From Coriobacteriales bacterium OH1046 (GTDB lineage: Bacteria; Actinomycetota; Coriobacteriia; Coriobacteriales; Atopobiaceae): a DNA stretch of 64,000 nt. The stretch spans positions 310,001 through 374,000 of the forward strand of contig RQYE01000001.1 of the NCBI GenBank assembly GCA_004010535.1, read 5' to 3'. Shown one piece after another: positions 15,738-25,343 of this stretch. The notes beneath the pieces are model-generated. The model was not told the origin of the DNA. It made no database searches and was given only the letters and a program-made list of their open reading frames with translations. Position numbers and translations under genes: made by a program. How positions within the stretch are numbered: position 1 is the stretch's first letter; the number at the start of each line of letters is the position of its first letter.

Positions 15738-18359
15738 TTAGTCTTCGTAGCTCGACGCAGGGCGACCGTAATAGGCGTCCAGATAGAGCTCGCGGATCTC
15801 GGAGATGAGCGGATAACGCGGGTTCGCGCCCGTGCACTGGTCGTTGAAGGCCTGCTCGCTCATCTCGTCGAGGTTGTCGAGGAAGTACTGCTCGTCGACG
15901 CCGTACTCGGCGATGGTCTTCTTCACGCCCACGTACTCGAGGAGGGCTTCGATCTTGGCGATGAACCTCTCGAAGACCTCGGCATCGTCGGCGCCGGTCA
16001 CGCCGCAGAAGCGGGCAGCCTCGGCATAGCGCGCAAGCGTCTTGGGATGGTCGTACTGGGGGAAGGTGCCCATGCGCGTGGGAACCTCGGCGGAGTTGTA
16101 GCGCATGACGCGGGTGAGGATGACGGCGTTGGCCCAGCCGTGCGGGATATGGTGCCAGGCCCCGAGCTTATGCGCCATGGAGTGGTTGACACCGAGGAAG
16201 GCGTTGGCGAATGCCATGCCGGCGAGGCAGGAGGCGTTGGCCATGTGGTCGCGGGCCTCGACGTCACCCGGCGTGTCGTAGGCGCGCTCGAGGTAGTCGA
16301 AGACGAGCTTCATCGCACGCAGCGCCATCCCGTCGGTATAGTCGGAGGCCATCATGGAGACGAAGGCCTCGAGGGCATGCGTGAGCACATCGACGCCCGA
16401 GGCCGAGGTGAGGCCCTTGGGCTGGGTCATCATGTTGGCGGTATCGACGATGGCCATGTTGGGGAGCAGCTGGTAATCGGCGATAGGCCACTTCACGCCC
16501 GTCTCGGCATCGGTGATGATGGCGAACGGCGTGACTTCGGAACCGGTGCCCGAGGACGTGGGGATGGCGACGAAGAAGGCTTTGGAGCCGAGCTCGGGGA
16601 AGGTATAGACGCGCTTGCGGATATCCATGAAGTCGACGGCCATGTCCTCGAAACGGGCCTCGGGATGCTCGTACATCATCCACATGATCTTAGCGCAGTC
16701 CATGGCCGATCCGCCGCCGAGGGCGATGATGCAATCGGGGTCGAACGCCTGCATCTGGCGCAGGCCCTGCTCGGCGCACTGCAGTGTGGGATCGGGCGTG
16801 ACCTCCCAGAAGCTTGCATGCATGATTCCCATCTCGTCGAGGATGCCCTCGATCTGCTTGGTGAAACCGCTCTTGTAGAGGAAGGTGTCGGTGACGATGA
16901 AGCAGCGCTTCCTGCCATAGACATCCTTGAGCTCGCGCAGGGCCACGGGCATGCAGTCCTTCTTGAAGAAGAGTTTCTCGGGGGTACGGAGCCACAGCAT
17001 GTTCTCACGCCTCTCTGCAACGTACTTGAAGTTGAGCAGGTTCATGACGCCCACATTGCCGCACACGGAGTTGCCGCCCCACGAGCCGCAGCCCAGCGTG
17101 AGCGAGGGGGTGAGCTTGAAGTTGTAGAGGTCGCCGATCCCGCCCTGCGAGGAGGGCGTGTTGATGAGGATGCGGCAGGTCTTCATGGCCTCTGCATGGG
17201 CCGCGATCTTCTCGCGCTCGGCGGTATCGATGTAGAGCGAGCTCGTATGCCCGAAACCGCCGTCGGCAACGAGGCGCTTGGCCTTCTCGAGCGCATCCTC
17301 GAAGGTCTTGGCCCTGTACATGCCGAGCACCGGCGAAAGCTTCTCATGGGCGAACGGCTCGGAGGGATCGACCGAGCTGACCTCGCCGATGAGGATCTTG
17401 GTGTTCTTGGGAACCTCGACACCCGCCATCTGCGCAATCTTATATGCGGGCTGGCCGACGATCTTGGCGTTCACGGAGCCGTTGATGATGACGGTATTGC
17501 CGACCTTCTTGACCTCATCTCCTTTGAGGAAATAGCAGCCGCGGCGCTCGAACTCGTCTTTGACCTTCTTGTAGAGGGCATCCCCCACGACGGTGACCGA
17601 CTGCTCGGACGCGCAGATCATGCCGTAGTCGAAGGTCTTGGAGTGGATGATCGAGTTGACGGCGAGCTTGACGTCGGCGCTCTCGTCGATGATGACGGGG
17701 GTGTTGCCGGGGCCGACGCCGAGGGCGGGCTTGCCGGACGAATATGCGGAACGGACCATGCCGGGGCCGCCCGTGGCGAGGATGATATCGGAGTTATGCA
17801 TGAGCTCGTTGGTAAGCTCGAGCGAGGGCTGGGGAATCCAGTCGATGATGCCCTCGGGGCAGCCGGCTGCCTCGGCGGCATCACGCACGATGCGCGCCGC
17901 TTCGATGGTGCATGCCTTGGCGCGCGGATGCGGGCTGATGATGATGGCATTGCGGGTCTTGAGGCAGATGAGGCATTTGAAGATCGCAGTCGATGTGGGG
18001 TTGGTCGTGGGGATGACCGCCGCCACGATGCCGATGGGCTCGGCGATCTTGGTCATGCCGAAGGCCTTGTCCTCCTCGATGACGCCGCAGGTCCTGGTCT
18101 CCCTATAGGCGTTGTAGATATACTCGGACGCGTAATGGTTCTTGATGACCTTATCCTCGACGAGGCCCATGCCCGTCTCCTCGACCGCCATCTTGGCAAG
18201 CGGGATACGCGCCTTGTTCGCAGCGAGCGCCGCCCTATAGAAGATCTCGTCGACCTGCTCCTGCGAGAAGGTGGCGAAGACCTCCTGAGCTGCGCGCATC
18301 TGCTGCATGCGCTTGGCCAGCGCATCGACGCTGTCGATCGCAATCGGCTTCCTTACCAT
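15738..18359 (-). CDS. adhE: Bifunctional acetaldehyde-CoA / alcohol dehydrogenase
   Basis: Reduces acetyl-CoA to acetaldehyde and then to ethanol with two NADH. The 873-residue protein has an N-terminal aldehyde dehydrogenase domain (PTTNPTSTAIFKCL, the catalytic Cys in YGMICASEQSV, about residue 245) and a C-terminal iron alcohol dehydrogenase domain (ALGGGSAMDCAKIMW, GTGSEVTPFAI, and His ligands in GVNHSMAHKLGAWHHIPHG). GGGAGGTAGAT precedes the ATG, the same leader as at pckA. With ackA it gives the acetate/ethanol branch. Confidence 0.97.
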   Translation of the reverse strand: MVRKPIAIDSVDALAKRMQQMRAAQEVFATFSQEQVDEIFYRAALAANKARIPLAKMAVEETGMGLVEDKVIKNHYASEYIYNAYRETRTCGVIEEDKAFGMTKIAEPIGIVAAVIPTTNPTSTAIFKCLICLKTRNAIIISPHPRAKACTIEAARIVRDAAEAAGCPEGIIDWIPQPSLELTNELMHNSDIILATGGPGMVRSAYSSGKPALGVGPGNTPVIIDESADVKLAVNSIIHSKTFDYGMICASEQSVTVVGDALYKKVKDEFERRGCYFLKGDEVKKVGNTVIINGSVNAKIVGQPAYKIAQMAGVEVPKNTKILIGEVSSVDPSEPFAHEKLSPVLGMYRAKTFEDALEKAKRLVADGGFGHTSSLYIDTAEREKIAAHAEAMKTCRILINTPSSQGGIGDLYNFKLTPSLTLGCGSWGGNSVCGNVGVMNLLNFKYVAERRENMLWLRTPEKLFFKKDCMPVALRELKDVYGRKRCFIVTDTFLYKSGFTKQIEGILDEMGIMHASFWEVTPDPTLQCAEQGLRQMQAFDPDCIIALGGGSAMDCAKIMWMMYEHPEARFEDMAVDFMDIRKRVYTFPELGSKAFFVAIPTSSGTGSEVTPFAIITDAETGVKWPIADYQLLPNMAIVDTANMMTQPKGLTSASGVDVLTHALEAFVSMMASDYTDGMALRAMKLVFDYLERAYDTPGDVEARDHMANASCLAGMAFANAFLGVNHSMAHKLGAWHHIPHGWANAVILTRVMRYNSAEVPTRMGTFPQYDHPKTLARYAEAARFCGVTGADDAEVFERFIAKIEALLEYVGVKKTIAEYGVDEQYFLDNLDEMSEQAFNDQCTGANPRYPLISEIRELYLDAYYGRPASSYED

Positions 18360-18410
18360 ATCTACCTCCCAATTTCCAAACACCCTTACGCTGACGATTG
18401 ACAAGGACGG

Positions 18411-19067
18411 TTACCAGAGGACGAGGTCGGCATACGAGGAGAAGCGCTCGTGCGCCGCCGAGAGATCGAGCGATCCCGACCCGTCGTCGAGCGCGCATAC
18501 ATAGGCGCCCGCCGCCAGACCGGCAGCGATGCCCGGCGCAGAATCCTCGATGACGATGCATGCATGCGGGGGGACGTCCAAAAGCCTCATGGCAAGCACG
18601 TACCCTTCCGGGTCGGGCTTATGATGCTCGAGCATATCCCCGCCTATGATGACATCGAACAAGCCCATCATCCTGAGACGATCGAGGGCGATGGCGACGG
18701 CATAGCTGGGCGTGTTCGAGACGAGCGCGGATGCGATACCCTGCGCTCGAAGGGCCTCTATGAATTCGACGGCTCCTTCGATGGGCTTGCAGCGGATATC
18801 GAGATAGGGCGCCTCGCGGCCATAGGGACTGCTGCCGAGGACATCGGCAGCGCGCGCAGCCGCATGGGAGCGGTCGAGTATCGCCTGGATGGCACCGAGA
18901 AGCCCTTGGAGATCCATGCCCGAGACGTGCGCGAGCCCGGCGGCGTCGACATCGGCACCGTGGCTGCGGAGAAGCCGGGCAAGCTGCTCGTTCTTGATAT
19001 GCTCGGAATCGACGGTCGTGCCGTCCATATCGAACAGAACCGCCTGTATCCGTTCCGGCCGACTCAA
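18411..19067 (-). CDS. HAD-superfamily hydrolase (beta-phosphoglucomutase-like)
   Basis: A 218-residue phosphatase or phosphomutase. Motif I is AVLFDMDGTTVDSEH with the nucleophile Asp near residue 13; motif II is LVSNTPS; the Lys of motif III is in HHKPDPEGY and motif IV is VIEDSAPGI. The cap is the helical type of the PGM/GPH group. I chose TTG at 19067 because GGAGGGACGCT sits just upstream and no ATG precedes motif I. It lies 51 bp upstream of adhE. Confidence 0.87.
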   Translation of the reverse strand: MSRPERIQAVLFDMDGTTVDSEHIKNEQLARLLRSHGADVDAAGLAHVSGMDLQGLLGAIQAILDRSHAAARAADVLGSSPYGREAPYLDIRCKPIEGAVEFIEALRAQGIASALVSNTPSYAVAIALDRLRMMGLFDVIIGGDMLEHHKPDPEGYVLAMRLLDVPPHACIVIEDSAPGIAAGLAAGAYVCALDDGSGSLDLSAAHERFSSYADLVLW

Positions 19068-19396
19068 AGCGTCCCTCCATCGAAGGAAACGAGCATCGTT
19101 TGGGCCCGTCGCATAAAAAAGGTGACACGGCAATCGGTCGCACTGGAACCGCGCGCCCTCCTGGCCACGTGCGCCGGCACAGGACTTCCTCCTAGGATAA
19201 CGGATATCCGCTAGGCGGCGGAACAACAGCATCACTATACCATCCCGATTGGGAATTGCCATCCCGAATATGCGTCGCATCGAAAATGCAGACCGCAGCG
19301 CAAGGCGATCCATCGCGACGGGAGGCCGCCCGCTTACAGCACGGCCCGGGACCGAAGTCCCGGGCCGCCATCCCCCTATGGAACGGTGCAGACGAT
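19068..19396. other. 329-bp gap: HAD promoter region and aldolase terminator
   Basis: It holds the terminator-like hairpin after the aldolase gene and, further along, a possible minus-strand -10 (TATAGT at 19234-19239) for the HAD/adhE transcript, near the direct repeat GGGATGG. No gene is seen. Confidence 0.5.
19343..19366 (-). terminator. Strong hairpin after the aldolase gene
   Basis: Perfect 10-bp stem GGCCCGGGAC / GTCCCGGGCC closed by a TTCG tetraloop on the minus strand, 30 bp after the aldolase stop. There is no long T-run, so it may also act as a 3'-end stabiliser. Confidence 0.75.
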
Positions 19397-20233
19397 CTAT
19401 GCCTGGCCGGTGGCACCGCAGAGATCGAACATATGGAGCGCGACCTCCTTGTAGCCGTTGGTGATGTAGTTGAAGAAGCCATAGGCGCCGAAGCCGGTGC
19501 AGTCGTTGGACTCGACGCCGCGGACGCAGCCCTGCATGAGCTCGTTGGCGATGTTGAGCTTGTTGGCGCCCATGCGGCACATCCTGTGGAGGTTCTCCTC
19601 GCCGGTACCGGAGCCGCCGTGGATCACGAGCGGTGCGGGAACGACCTCATGGAGCTCGGCGAGCAGGTCGAAGTCGATCTTCGGGGTACCCTTGTAGACG
19701 CCGTGGGAGGTGCCGACCGAGACGGCCAGGGTGTCGGCGCCGGAGTCGGCGAGGAAGCTCACGGCCTCGGAAGGGACGGTGAAGACGGTGTCGGCGGCAT
19801 CGTCGTACTTATCGCCAGTGCCGACATGGCCGAACTCGGCCTCGACGCCAACGCCCACGGCATGGGCGACCTTGGCCACGGCGGCGACCTCGGCCGCGTT
19901 GACCTCGTAGGGCTCGGAGGACTTGTCGAGCATGACGTCGGAGAAGCCGGCGCGCATGGCGAGCATGCAGTGGTCGAAGGAAGAGCCGTGGTCGAGGATG
20001 ATCGACACGGGCACGGAAGCCTTCTCTGCCAGGCGGGTTGCCATGTAGCCATAGCTCAGGATGTCGTCGACCTTGCCGGTGTTGAACATGTAGAGCATGA
20101 TGAGGGGTGCGTTCTTCTCCTCGGCGGCGGCGATGGCGGCCTTGACGGTGATCTCGTTGGCAGCGGACAGCGCGGGGATGCAGTACATGTTCGCGCGGGC
20201 CTTCGCCATGGTCTCGACCATAGAAACAAGCAT
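19397..20233 (-). CDS. Class II ketose-bisphosphate aldolase
   Basis: A 278-residue zinc-dependent aldolase of the FbaA/KbaY/GatY family, splitting fructose- or tagatose-1,6-bisphosphate into two trioses. Zinc ligands are seen in IILDHGSSFDHC, VEAEFGHVGTGDK (acidic metal loop) and VIHGGSGTGEEN. As the last gene of a PTS/dehydrogenase operon it more likely serves tagatose bisphosphate or a related sugar than glycolysis, but the sequence alone does not decide. AGGAGTCACAC precedes the ATG. A strong hairpin follows the gene. Confidence 0.88.
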   Translation of the reverse strand: MLVSMVETMAKARANMYCIPALSAANEITVKAAIAAAEEKNAPLIMLYMFNTGKVDDILSYGYMATRLAEKASVPVSIILDHGSSFDHCMLAMRAGFSDVMLDKSSEPYEVNAAEVAAVAKVAHAVGVGVEAEFGHVGTGDKYDDAADTVFTVPSEAVSFLADSGADTLAVSVGTSHGVYKGTPKIDFDLLAELHEVVPAPLVIHGGSGTGEENLHRMCRMGANKLNIANELMQGCVRGVESNDCTGFGAYGFFNYITNGYKEVALHMFDLCGATGQA

Positions 20234-20254
20234 GTGTGACTCCTATCTCTTGGC

Positions 20255-20277
20255 GGGCACCCCTCAGCGGGGAGCCC
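20255..20277 (-). promoter_or_regulatory. Intercistronic hairpin between zinc-ADH and aldolase genes
   Basis: Stem GGGC-A-CCCC / GGGG-A-GCCC with a 5-nt loop in the 59-bp gap. It probably tunes mRNA stability or attenuation within the operon, not termination, because no T-run follows. Confidence 0.5.
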
Positions 20278-20292
20278 AATGGATACCCGGAC

Positions 20293-21339
20293 TTAGAGTT
20301 TGATGATGCAGCGGAAGGTGTCGGGGCGGATGGCCGCCTCGAAAGCCTTCTGGCAATCGTCGATGCCGAAGACGCCGGAGACGAGCTTGCCAGGATCGAT
20401 GATGCCCTTGGAGAGGGCGTCGCAGGAACGGCGGAAGCTGCGCAGGGACGGCGAGACGGCGCCGGTGATGACGGCCTCGGAGTTATGCAGCCAGTTGGGC
20501 GAGACCTCGATGGGCTCGTCGGGATGCTGGCTGGAGTACATGATGACGCGGCCCAGCTTGGCAACCATGCCGATGGCCTGCTGCGCGACGGCGGAGACGG
20601 CGGTGGTGTTGAAGACGACGGCCGCGCCGTCGCCGCCCGTAAGCTCCTTGACGGTCTCGACGGCGTCGCAGGCGGTGGGATCGATGACGACATCGGCACC
20701 GAGCTCGCGGGCGAGCTCGCGGCGGGCCTCATCGGGCTCGGACATGATGACGCGGGCACCCTGGACCTTGGCGCACATGACGTGCAGCTGCCCCATGATG
20801 CCGCCGCCGATGACGACGACGTCGTCGCCGATCTCGATCCTGCCCTTCTCGATGGAATTGAGGACGCAGGCGAGCGGCTCGGCGAAGCAGGCTTTCTCGA
20901 GCGGGAGCCCGTCGTCCATGAAGAACACCATATCTGGGTTGATGAGCATATACTGCTCGAGGCCGCCGATGCCGGGATATGCCATCCAGCTCTTATCCTG
21001 CTCGCTGCCGTTGGTGCAGAGGTTTCCCTCGTCGTGACGGCAGCCGTAGCAGTGGCCGCAGCTGTAGAAGGTGCGTGCGGCGATGCGCTTGCCGATGGGG
21101 TAGTCCTCGGGTTTGAGGCCCTCGCCGATGGCGTCGATGCGGCCGGCAACCTCGTGGCCGCCGATGAACGGCAGCGGAACGGGGACGACGCCCGTGAACA
21201 TGCGCTGCTCGAACGTGCACAGGGCGCAGCCCTCGACACGCATGCGGATCTGGCCCCTACCCGGAACAGGGAGGTCGGCCTCGAGCACAGATGCCTCGTG
21301 GTCCCCGGTGATGGCGACTATCTTCATTTTATCGGCCAT
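20293..21339 (-). CDS. Zinc-dependent medium-chain polyol/alcohol dehydrogenase
   Basis: A 348-residue MDR enzyme. The catalytic zinc region is EGCALCTFEQRM with GHEVAGRIDAIG downstream; the structural zinc lobe is CGHCYGCRHDEGNLC; the Rossmann motif is VVVIGGGIMGQLH. The closest known roles are sorbitol, threonine and galactitol-1-phosphate dehydrogenases. Its position between the PTS and a class II aldolase suggests oxidation of a phosphorylated polyol to a ketose phosphate, an inference. The N-terminus has ALCTFE where CGICGSD is usual. Confidence 0.85.
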   Translation of the reverse strand: MADKMKIVAITGDHEASVLEADLPVPGRGQIRMRVEGCALCTFEQRMFTGVVPVPLPFIGGHEVAGRIDAIGEGLKPEDYPIGKRIAARTFYSCGHCYGCRHDEGNLCTNGSEQDKSWMAYPGIGGLEQYMLINPDMVFFMDDGLPLEKACFAEPLACVLNSIEKGRIEIGDDVVVIGGGIMGQLHVMCAKVQGARVIMSEPDEARRELARELGADVVIDPTACDAVETVKELTGGDGAAVVFNTTAVSAVAQQAIGMVAKLGRVIMYSSQHPDEPIEVSPNWLHNSEAVITGAVSPSLRSFRRSCDALSKGIIDPGKLVSGVFGIDDCQKAFEAAIRPDTFRCIIKL

Positions 21340-21392
21340 GATGTACCTCTTTCCTTGTAGCCGAACAATACAACCGGATTTGAAACGCCACC

Positions 21393-22535
21393 CTACCCGA
21401 TGCCGTAATACAGATCGCGGTAGAGTTTCTCGAGATCCTCGCGCGTGGCTTTGTAGCCATGGCTGTCAAGCGAGGGATTGGCGAGGGTCTCCTCTATCCA
21501 TGCCGGGACGCGGGCCATGTAGGTCCCTTCGTCGACGCCGGCATCCTTGTAGCACAGAGGCACGTCCATATCGCGGCACATCTGGCGAATCTTCTCAATG
21601 AGGGCGTCGGTGACCTCCTCGTCGCCGCCGGAGAACCCGACCTGGTGGGCAAGGCGCACGTATGCGGGCTGGGGCCTCGACAGCTCCATGACGGGAGGGA
21701 CGCCTATGGCCTGCGCGAGGCCATGCGGGATACGGAACTCTCCGCCCGGCTGATCGACGGAATGCGCGAGCCCGCAATTGGAATTGTCGATTGCCTGACC
21801 GGCGAGGGTGGCCGCCACCGCCATGCGCTGGCGGGCTCCTTGGTCGCCGTTATAGGAGTCGACGAGGTTCTCGATGGTCGCCGTAGCAGCCGCGATGGCG
21901 ACCGTGCGGGTGAGCTCGTTGGCCCACGTGATGGTGGAGGCCCCGACTGCGTGGGAGAGCGCATCCATGCCCGAGAAGGCGATGACGCTCTTGGGAAGGC
22001 TCTGCAGGAGGTCGTAATCGAGAACCGCGTAGGTGGGACGGACCTGAGGCGCGAGGATCATCGCGAAATGCTCGGCCGTCTTATCGGCCATGGCGCAGCA
22101 GGTGGTCTCGGAGCCCGTGCCGGAAGTGGTGGCGACGGCGATCATTTTGCATTTGCCGGGGAAGGGATCGACGGCGAAGAGCTGGCAAGCCTGCTCCCAG
22201 GTATAGTGGGGGAGCTCGTAGAAGAGCCAGAGGACCTTCGCGGAATCCATGGTGGCACCGCCGCCGATGGCGACGAGCCACGTGGGCTCGAACTCCTGGC
22301 AGGCCTTGATCGGCCCCTCGAGCAGCTCGCGCGTGGGCTCTCCGGGAATAGTGCAGAGGTACTCGTACGCCTCCGCATCTTCGAGGAGCTCGGCGATGCG
22401 GGGCTCGAGGTCGAGTGCGCCCATGATGCCGGTATCGACGACGAGGCCGACGCGCTCGCCTTTGAGTTCGGCAAGGCAGTCGAGGGCACCGGATCCGATC
22501 TTGTATTGCGTGGTGCCGAACGTTCCGTAAGGCAT
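21393..22535 (-). CDS. Iron-containing alcohol dehydrogenase
   Basis: A 380-residue group III (Fe-ADH) oxidoreductase. NAD-binding GGGATMDSAKVLW, the TTSGTGSETTC loop and metal-ligand histidines in GMDALSHAVGAST and HSVDQPGGEFRIPHGLAQA are present. In one of these the usual His-Ala pattern is altered (LAHSVDQPGGEF). It is cotranscribed with the PTS, so it probably reduces or oxidises an aldehyde or polyol derived from the imported sugar. Confidence 0.88.
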   Translation of the reverse strand: MPYGTFGTTQYKIGSGALDCLAELKGERVGLVVDTGIMGALDLEPRIAELLEDAEAYEYLCTIPGEPTRELLEGPIKACQEFEPTWLVAIGGGATMDSAKVLWLFYELPHYTWEQACQLFAVDPFPGKCKMIAVATTSGTGSETTCCAMADKTAEHFAMILAPQVRPTYAVLDYDLLQSLPKSVIAFSGMDALSHAVGASTITWANELTRTVAIAAATATIENLVDSYNGDQGARQRMAVAATLAGQAIDNSNCGLAHSVDQPGGEFRIPHGLAQAIGVPPVMELSRPQPAYVRLAHQVGFSGGDEEVTDALIEKIRQMCRDMDVPLCYKDAGVDEGTYMARVPAWIEETLANPSLDSHGYKATREDLEKLYRDLYYGIG

Positions 22536-22588
22536 TTCACACTTCCAATCCTTGTTGCATGCGAACGTCTCTGGAATCCCAGATATGT

Positions 22589-22622
22589 GGCGCGGCCCGC
22601 CTCAGCGACTGCAGACCGCGCC
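22589..22622 (-). promoter_or_regulatory. Intercistronic hairpin between IID and iron-ADH genes
   Basis: GGCGCGG and CCGCGCC can pair across 20 nt inside the 131-bp gap. A processing or stability element is plausible; the pairing alone is visible. Confidence 0.35.
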
Positions 22623-22666
22623 GTATCGAAGACACGAAGTAAGCGGCAGCGCCGGACTCGCTTCCC

Positions 22667-23494
22667 CTATGCGAGGATGCCGGTAACGCTGCCCACGATG
22701 CCGATGACAACGAGGAGCAGGAGGACCTTGGTGGAGCTCCAGCCCTTGCTGACGAGCGCATAGCACATCAGGGTTGCGGCAAGGGAGAGGAATCCGGGCA
22801 GCAGCGTATCGAACAGGCCCGTCTGCAGGCTGAACGGCTCGGCACCCTCCCCCATCGGAATGGTGATGCCGGTGTGGACGGATACGAAGTTCATGATGAG
22901 GGCACCGAGGACCATGCAGCCGAGGATGCCGGCACCGGACAGGAGGTTTTTGAAGGTACCCGACTCGAGAAGATCGAGGAGGGCATCGGAACCCTTGTTG
23001 TAGCCCAGATTGAACATGAAGCGCGCGATGCCGATCTGGATGATGGCCTGGAGAAGGATGACGATGATGGGGACGGCGGTATTGCCCTGGACGCCCTGGG
23101 CGCAGCCGATGGCCAAGATGATCGGATAGATGACGCCCTGCATGTAGGAATCGCCCACACCGGAGAGCGGCCCCATGAGGCCCGTCTTGATGGAGCGGAT
23201 GGCCTCCTCGGTGACATCCTCGCCAGATGCGCGCTGCTCCTCCATGGCGAGCACGAGGCCCAGAACACCGCCGCCGGTGGTGTTCTCGATGTTGTAGAAC
23301 TCGAAGTGGCGGGCAGCGGCGGCCTTGAACTCGTCGGGATCGTCGGCATAAAGCTCGCGGATCGCGGGGGCCATGGCGTCGAGGAAGCAGCCGCCCTGCA
23401 TGTTCTCGTAGTTGTAGCAGGCCTGATAGGTCCACTCCCAGGTCCAAAAGCACTTGTTCAGCGTGCTCTTCGAAAGTTTCTTGGTCTCTGCCAT
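22667..23494 (-). CDS. PTS mannose/sorbose-family IID component
   Basis: A 275-residue membrane component of a mannose-class phosphotransferase permease. The long N-terminal region (TLNKCFWTWEWTYQACYNYE, GGCFLDAMAP) is typical of IID, followed by GLMGPLSGVGDSYMQGVIYP and C-terminal membrane helices. Its ATG overlaps the IIC stop by one base. Confidence 0.93.
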   Translation of the reverse strand: MAETKKLSKSTLNKCFWTWEWTYQACYNYENMQGGCFLDAMAPAIRELYADDPDEFKAAAARHFEFYNIENTTGGGVLGLVLAMEEQRASGEDVTEEAIRSIKTGLMGPLSGVGDSYMQGVIYPIILAIGCAQGVQGNTAVPIIVILLQAIIQIGIARFMFNLGYNKGSDALLDLLESGTFKNLLSGAGILGCMVLGALIMNFVSVHTGITIPMGEGAEPFSLQTGLFDTLLPGFLSLAATLMCYALVSKGWSSTKVLLLLVVIGIVGSVTGILA

Positions 23495-24240
23495 TATTCT
23501 GCACCTTCAATCTTGCTCGTAAGCTGGATGTAGATGATGGCGGTGATAAGGCTGATAAGGCCGATGCCGATCATGTCCAGCTCGGTGTAGGCGGCCAGCA
23601 GGAAGCCCAGGAACAGGAAGACGCGGGTCTCGCCCTGGAAGATGAATTTCAGGGTGATGCCGATACCGAGGGCAGGCATGAGACCGCCGATAACCGACAT
23701 GATGGGGATCAGGAAGGCGACGCTTCCGAGGAAGTCGCCCACGACCTGGGAGCCGAAGTATGCGGCGATAGTCACGGGTATGCAGGTGATGCAGAACAGG
23801 AAGATCTGGGGGATGACGACGGTGGGCAGCCAAAGGCCCTTGAGACCGTCGTTCTTCTCGATGAGCCTCTCGGTCAGCGGGTTGAAGAAGGAGTCGACGG
23901 TGAGGCGGCCGACCCACGTGAAGGCGCCGAGCAGGCCCAGGGGCACGGCCAGGGCAAGGGCAGCGTCGATCTCGAGCCCTGCGGAGATCGCAAGGGCTGT
24001 GCCGAGGATACCTGCCATGGGGATGTCGCTCGGCAGGGAACCGCCAGCGGAAATGAAGCCGATGAACATCATGTTGATCGTTGCACCGATCTGGACGCCC
24101 TTGACGGGATCGCCTAGGATGCAACCGACCAGGAAGCCGTTGACCAGCGGACGATAGATGGTGCCGTAGCTGACCATCGTCACGTTCGACTGGGCAAGGA
24201 AGTACAAAAGACCGCACAAAAATGCTTGGAAAAGTGACAT
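23494..24240 (-). CDS. PTS mannose/sorbose-family IIC component
   Basis: A 248-residue polytopic membrane protein. Diagnostic are RPLVNGFLVGCILGDPVKG and QIGATINMMFIGFISAGGS, followed by hydrophobic helices to near the C-terminus. It forms the sugar channel with IID. It is separated from the IIB gene by 84 bp. Confidence 0.93.
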   Translation of the reverse strand: MSLFQAFLCGLLYFLAQSNVTMVSYGTIYRPLVNGFLVGCILGDPVKGVQIGATINMMFIGFISAGGSLPSDIPMAGILGTALAISAGLEIDAALALAVPLGLLGAFTWVGRLTVDSFFNPLTERLIEKNDGLKGLWLPTVVIPQIFLFCITCIPVTIAAYFGSQVVGDFLGSVAFLIPIMSVIGGLMPALGIGITLKFIFQGETRVFLFLGFLLAAYTELDMIGIGLISLITAIIYIQLTSKIEGAE

Positions 24241-24324
24241 TCTTATTTCCTCCCAACACCCGATCTACGTAATCCGATAGAACACGTACTTCGTGATACA
24301 GACGGGACAGCTCCGCAACAGGAA

Positions 24325-24804
24325 CTAGAGAAGCTTGTCCAGGGGAATGTAGGACTCCTGAGGTACCAGGTGATACCCGACCTCGGTTCCCTTCTCCACC
24401 AGACGCTTCATGCAATTAACCTCCTCTTCGCTCGCTGAGACATTCCTGTTGAGCTTGGTACGCCCCGCCTTGATACCCATACCCCCGAGAACGACCGCCT
24501 TGATCGCCACACCGCCGTCGACGAGCTCCTCGATGGGCTCGGGTCCCTTGGCGATCAACATGACCTTCTCGCCGTCATGCCCGCCCCCGTTGATGTAGGC
24601 GATGGTGTCGGCGACGCCTTTCGCAACGACTGTGGAGCCTTTGGGGGCGGCGGCACGCAGCACGCGCTGCATGAGGGAATCCTTGGCAACGGCCTCGTCG
24701 ACGATGATGATGACGTCGCTGGGATAATACTTGAGCCATGCGGTGACTACTTGCCCGTGGATGAGGCGGTCGTCGATGCGGACCAATGAAATCTCTGCTG
24801 CCAT
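24325..24804 (-). CDS. PTS mannose/sorbose-family IIB component
   Basis: A 159-residue cytoplasmic phosphocarrier. RIDDRLIHGQVVTAWLK near the N-terminus carries the phosphorylated His (about residue 16). It passes phosphate from the IIA protein to the sugar. It is the first gene of the IIB-IIC-IID-Fe-ADH-Zn-ADH-aldolase run. The start is preceded by AAGGAGAAGCAAG. Confidence 0.93.
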   Translation of the reverse strand: MAAEISLVRIDDRLIHGQVVTAWLKYYPSDVIIIVDEAVAKDSLMQRVLRAAAPKGSTVVAKGVADTIAYINGGGHDGEKVMLIAKGPEPIEELVDGGVAIKAVVLGGMGIKAGRTKLNRNVSASEEEVNCMKRLVEKGTEVGYHLVPQESYIPLDKLL

Positions 24805-25343
24805 CTTGCTTCTCCTTTGAACGTGCGCGCTTTTGCGTTATGCGAATCTCTCCAAAGTACGCAGCCGGAAGAGAGACCAGCCTAAGAAAGGGGGTGGGGA
24901 TAAGGTTTTCGTGCCAAGAGTAGTGGCCTTGGCCGGATAAAGGGCAGATCCTATGCGGGAAGGGGGAATACATTTCCCAGTTCTTCCCCGCTCCGAACGG
25001 CGCCTCCAAACCGCACGTTCCGAGCTCGCCTCCGCATTGCGCGCATCGGGATGCATGCGCCCACGCACGAGACCTCTTCCCGCGACACCGCGAGGAAAAA
25101 CGGCATCCTGTGAGCCATGCACTTCGAACATCCAGACCCTGCCTGCGAGCACATGCCAAAGCGGTGGGGCTACCTCTCCCCACCTCACCAACTATACGCT
25201 ACGTGACACACAAAAGTCCCTCAAATCCGTGAACGCATGTTTTTTTGCCGTGCGTGTAATAGCTCTTGCAAAACACCGAGAAGTTATGTACGCATGGGGC
25301 AGAACCTCCGGTGGAGGGCACTGCCCCATGCATGGGCGGCAGC
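24805..25343. promoter_or_regulatory. 539-bp gap upstream of the PTS operon
   Basis: Intergenic region between the IIB gene and the separate IIA gene, both on the minus strand. A minus-strand TATAGT (25191-25196) is a possible -10; if used, the IIB mRNA would have a leader near 380 nt. GCGCAT / ATGCGC arms occur inside that leader (around 25030-25060). No gene or known riboswitch is recognised. Confidence 0.4.
25292..25331 (-). terminator. Two-tier hairpin after the IIA gene
   Basis: Outer arms GCATGGGGCAG / CTGCCCCATGC (11 bp, perfect) enclose an inner CCTCC / GGAGG stem. It begins 13 bp after the IIA stop. No T-run follows on the minus strand, so it may be a partial terminator letting some transcripts continue into the PTS operon. 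Confidence 0.6.

Noticed and set aside
15726-18401. Plus-strand open frame of about 890 codons opposite adhE
   Set aside because: Antisense shadow of adhE; low-complexity Gly/Asp/His-rich translation without motifs.
24805-25290. Sigma-54 (-24/-12) promoter for the mannose-family PTS operon
   Set aside because: TTTGGCATGTGCTCGC on the minus strand looked similar, but the GG-to-GC spacing is off by one and no LevR-type activator gene is nearby.
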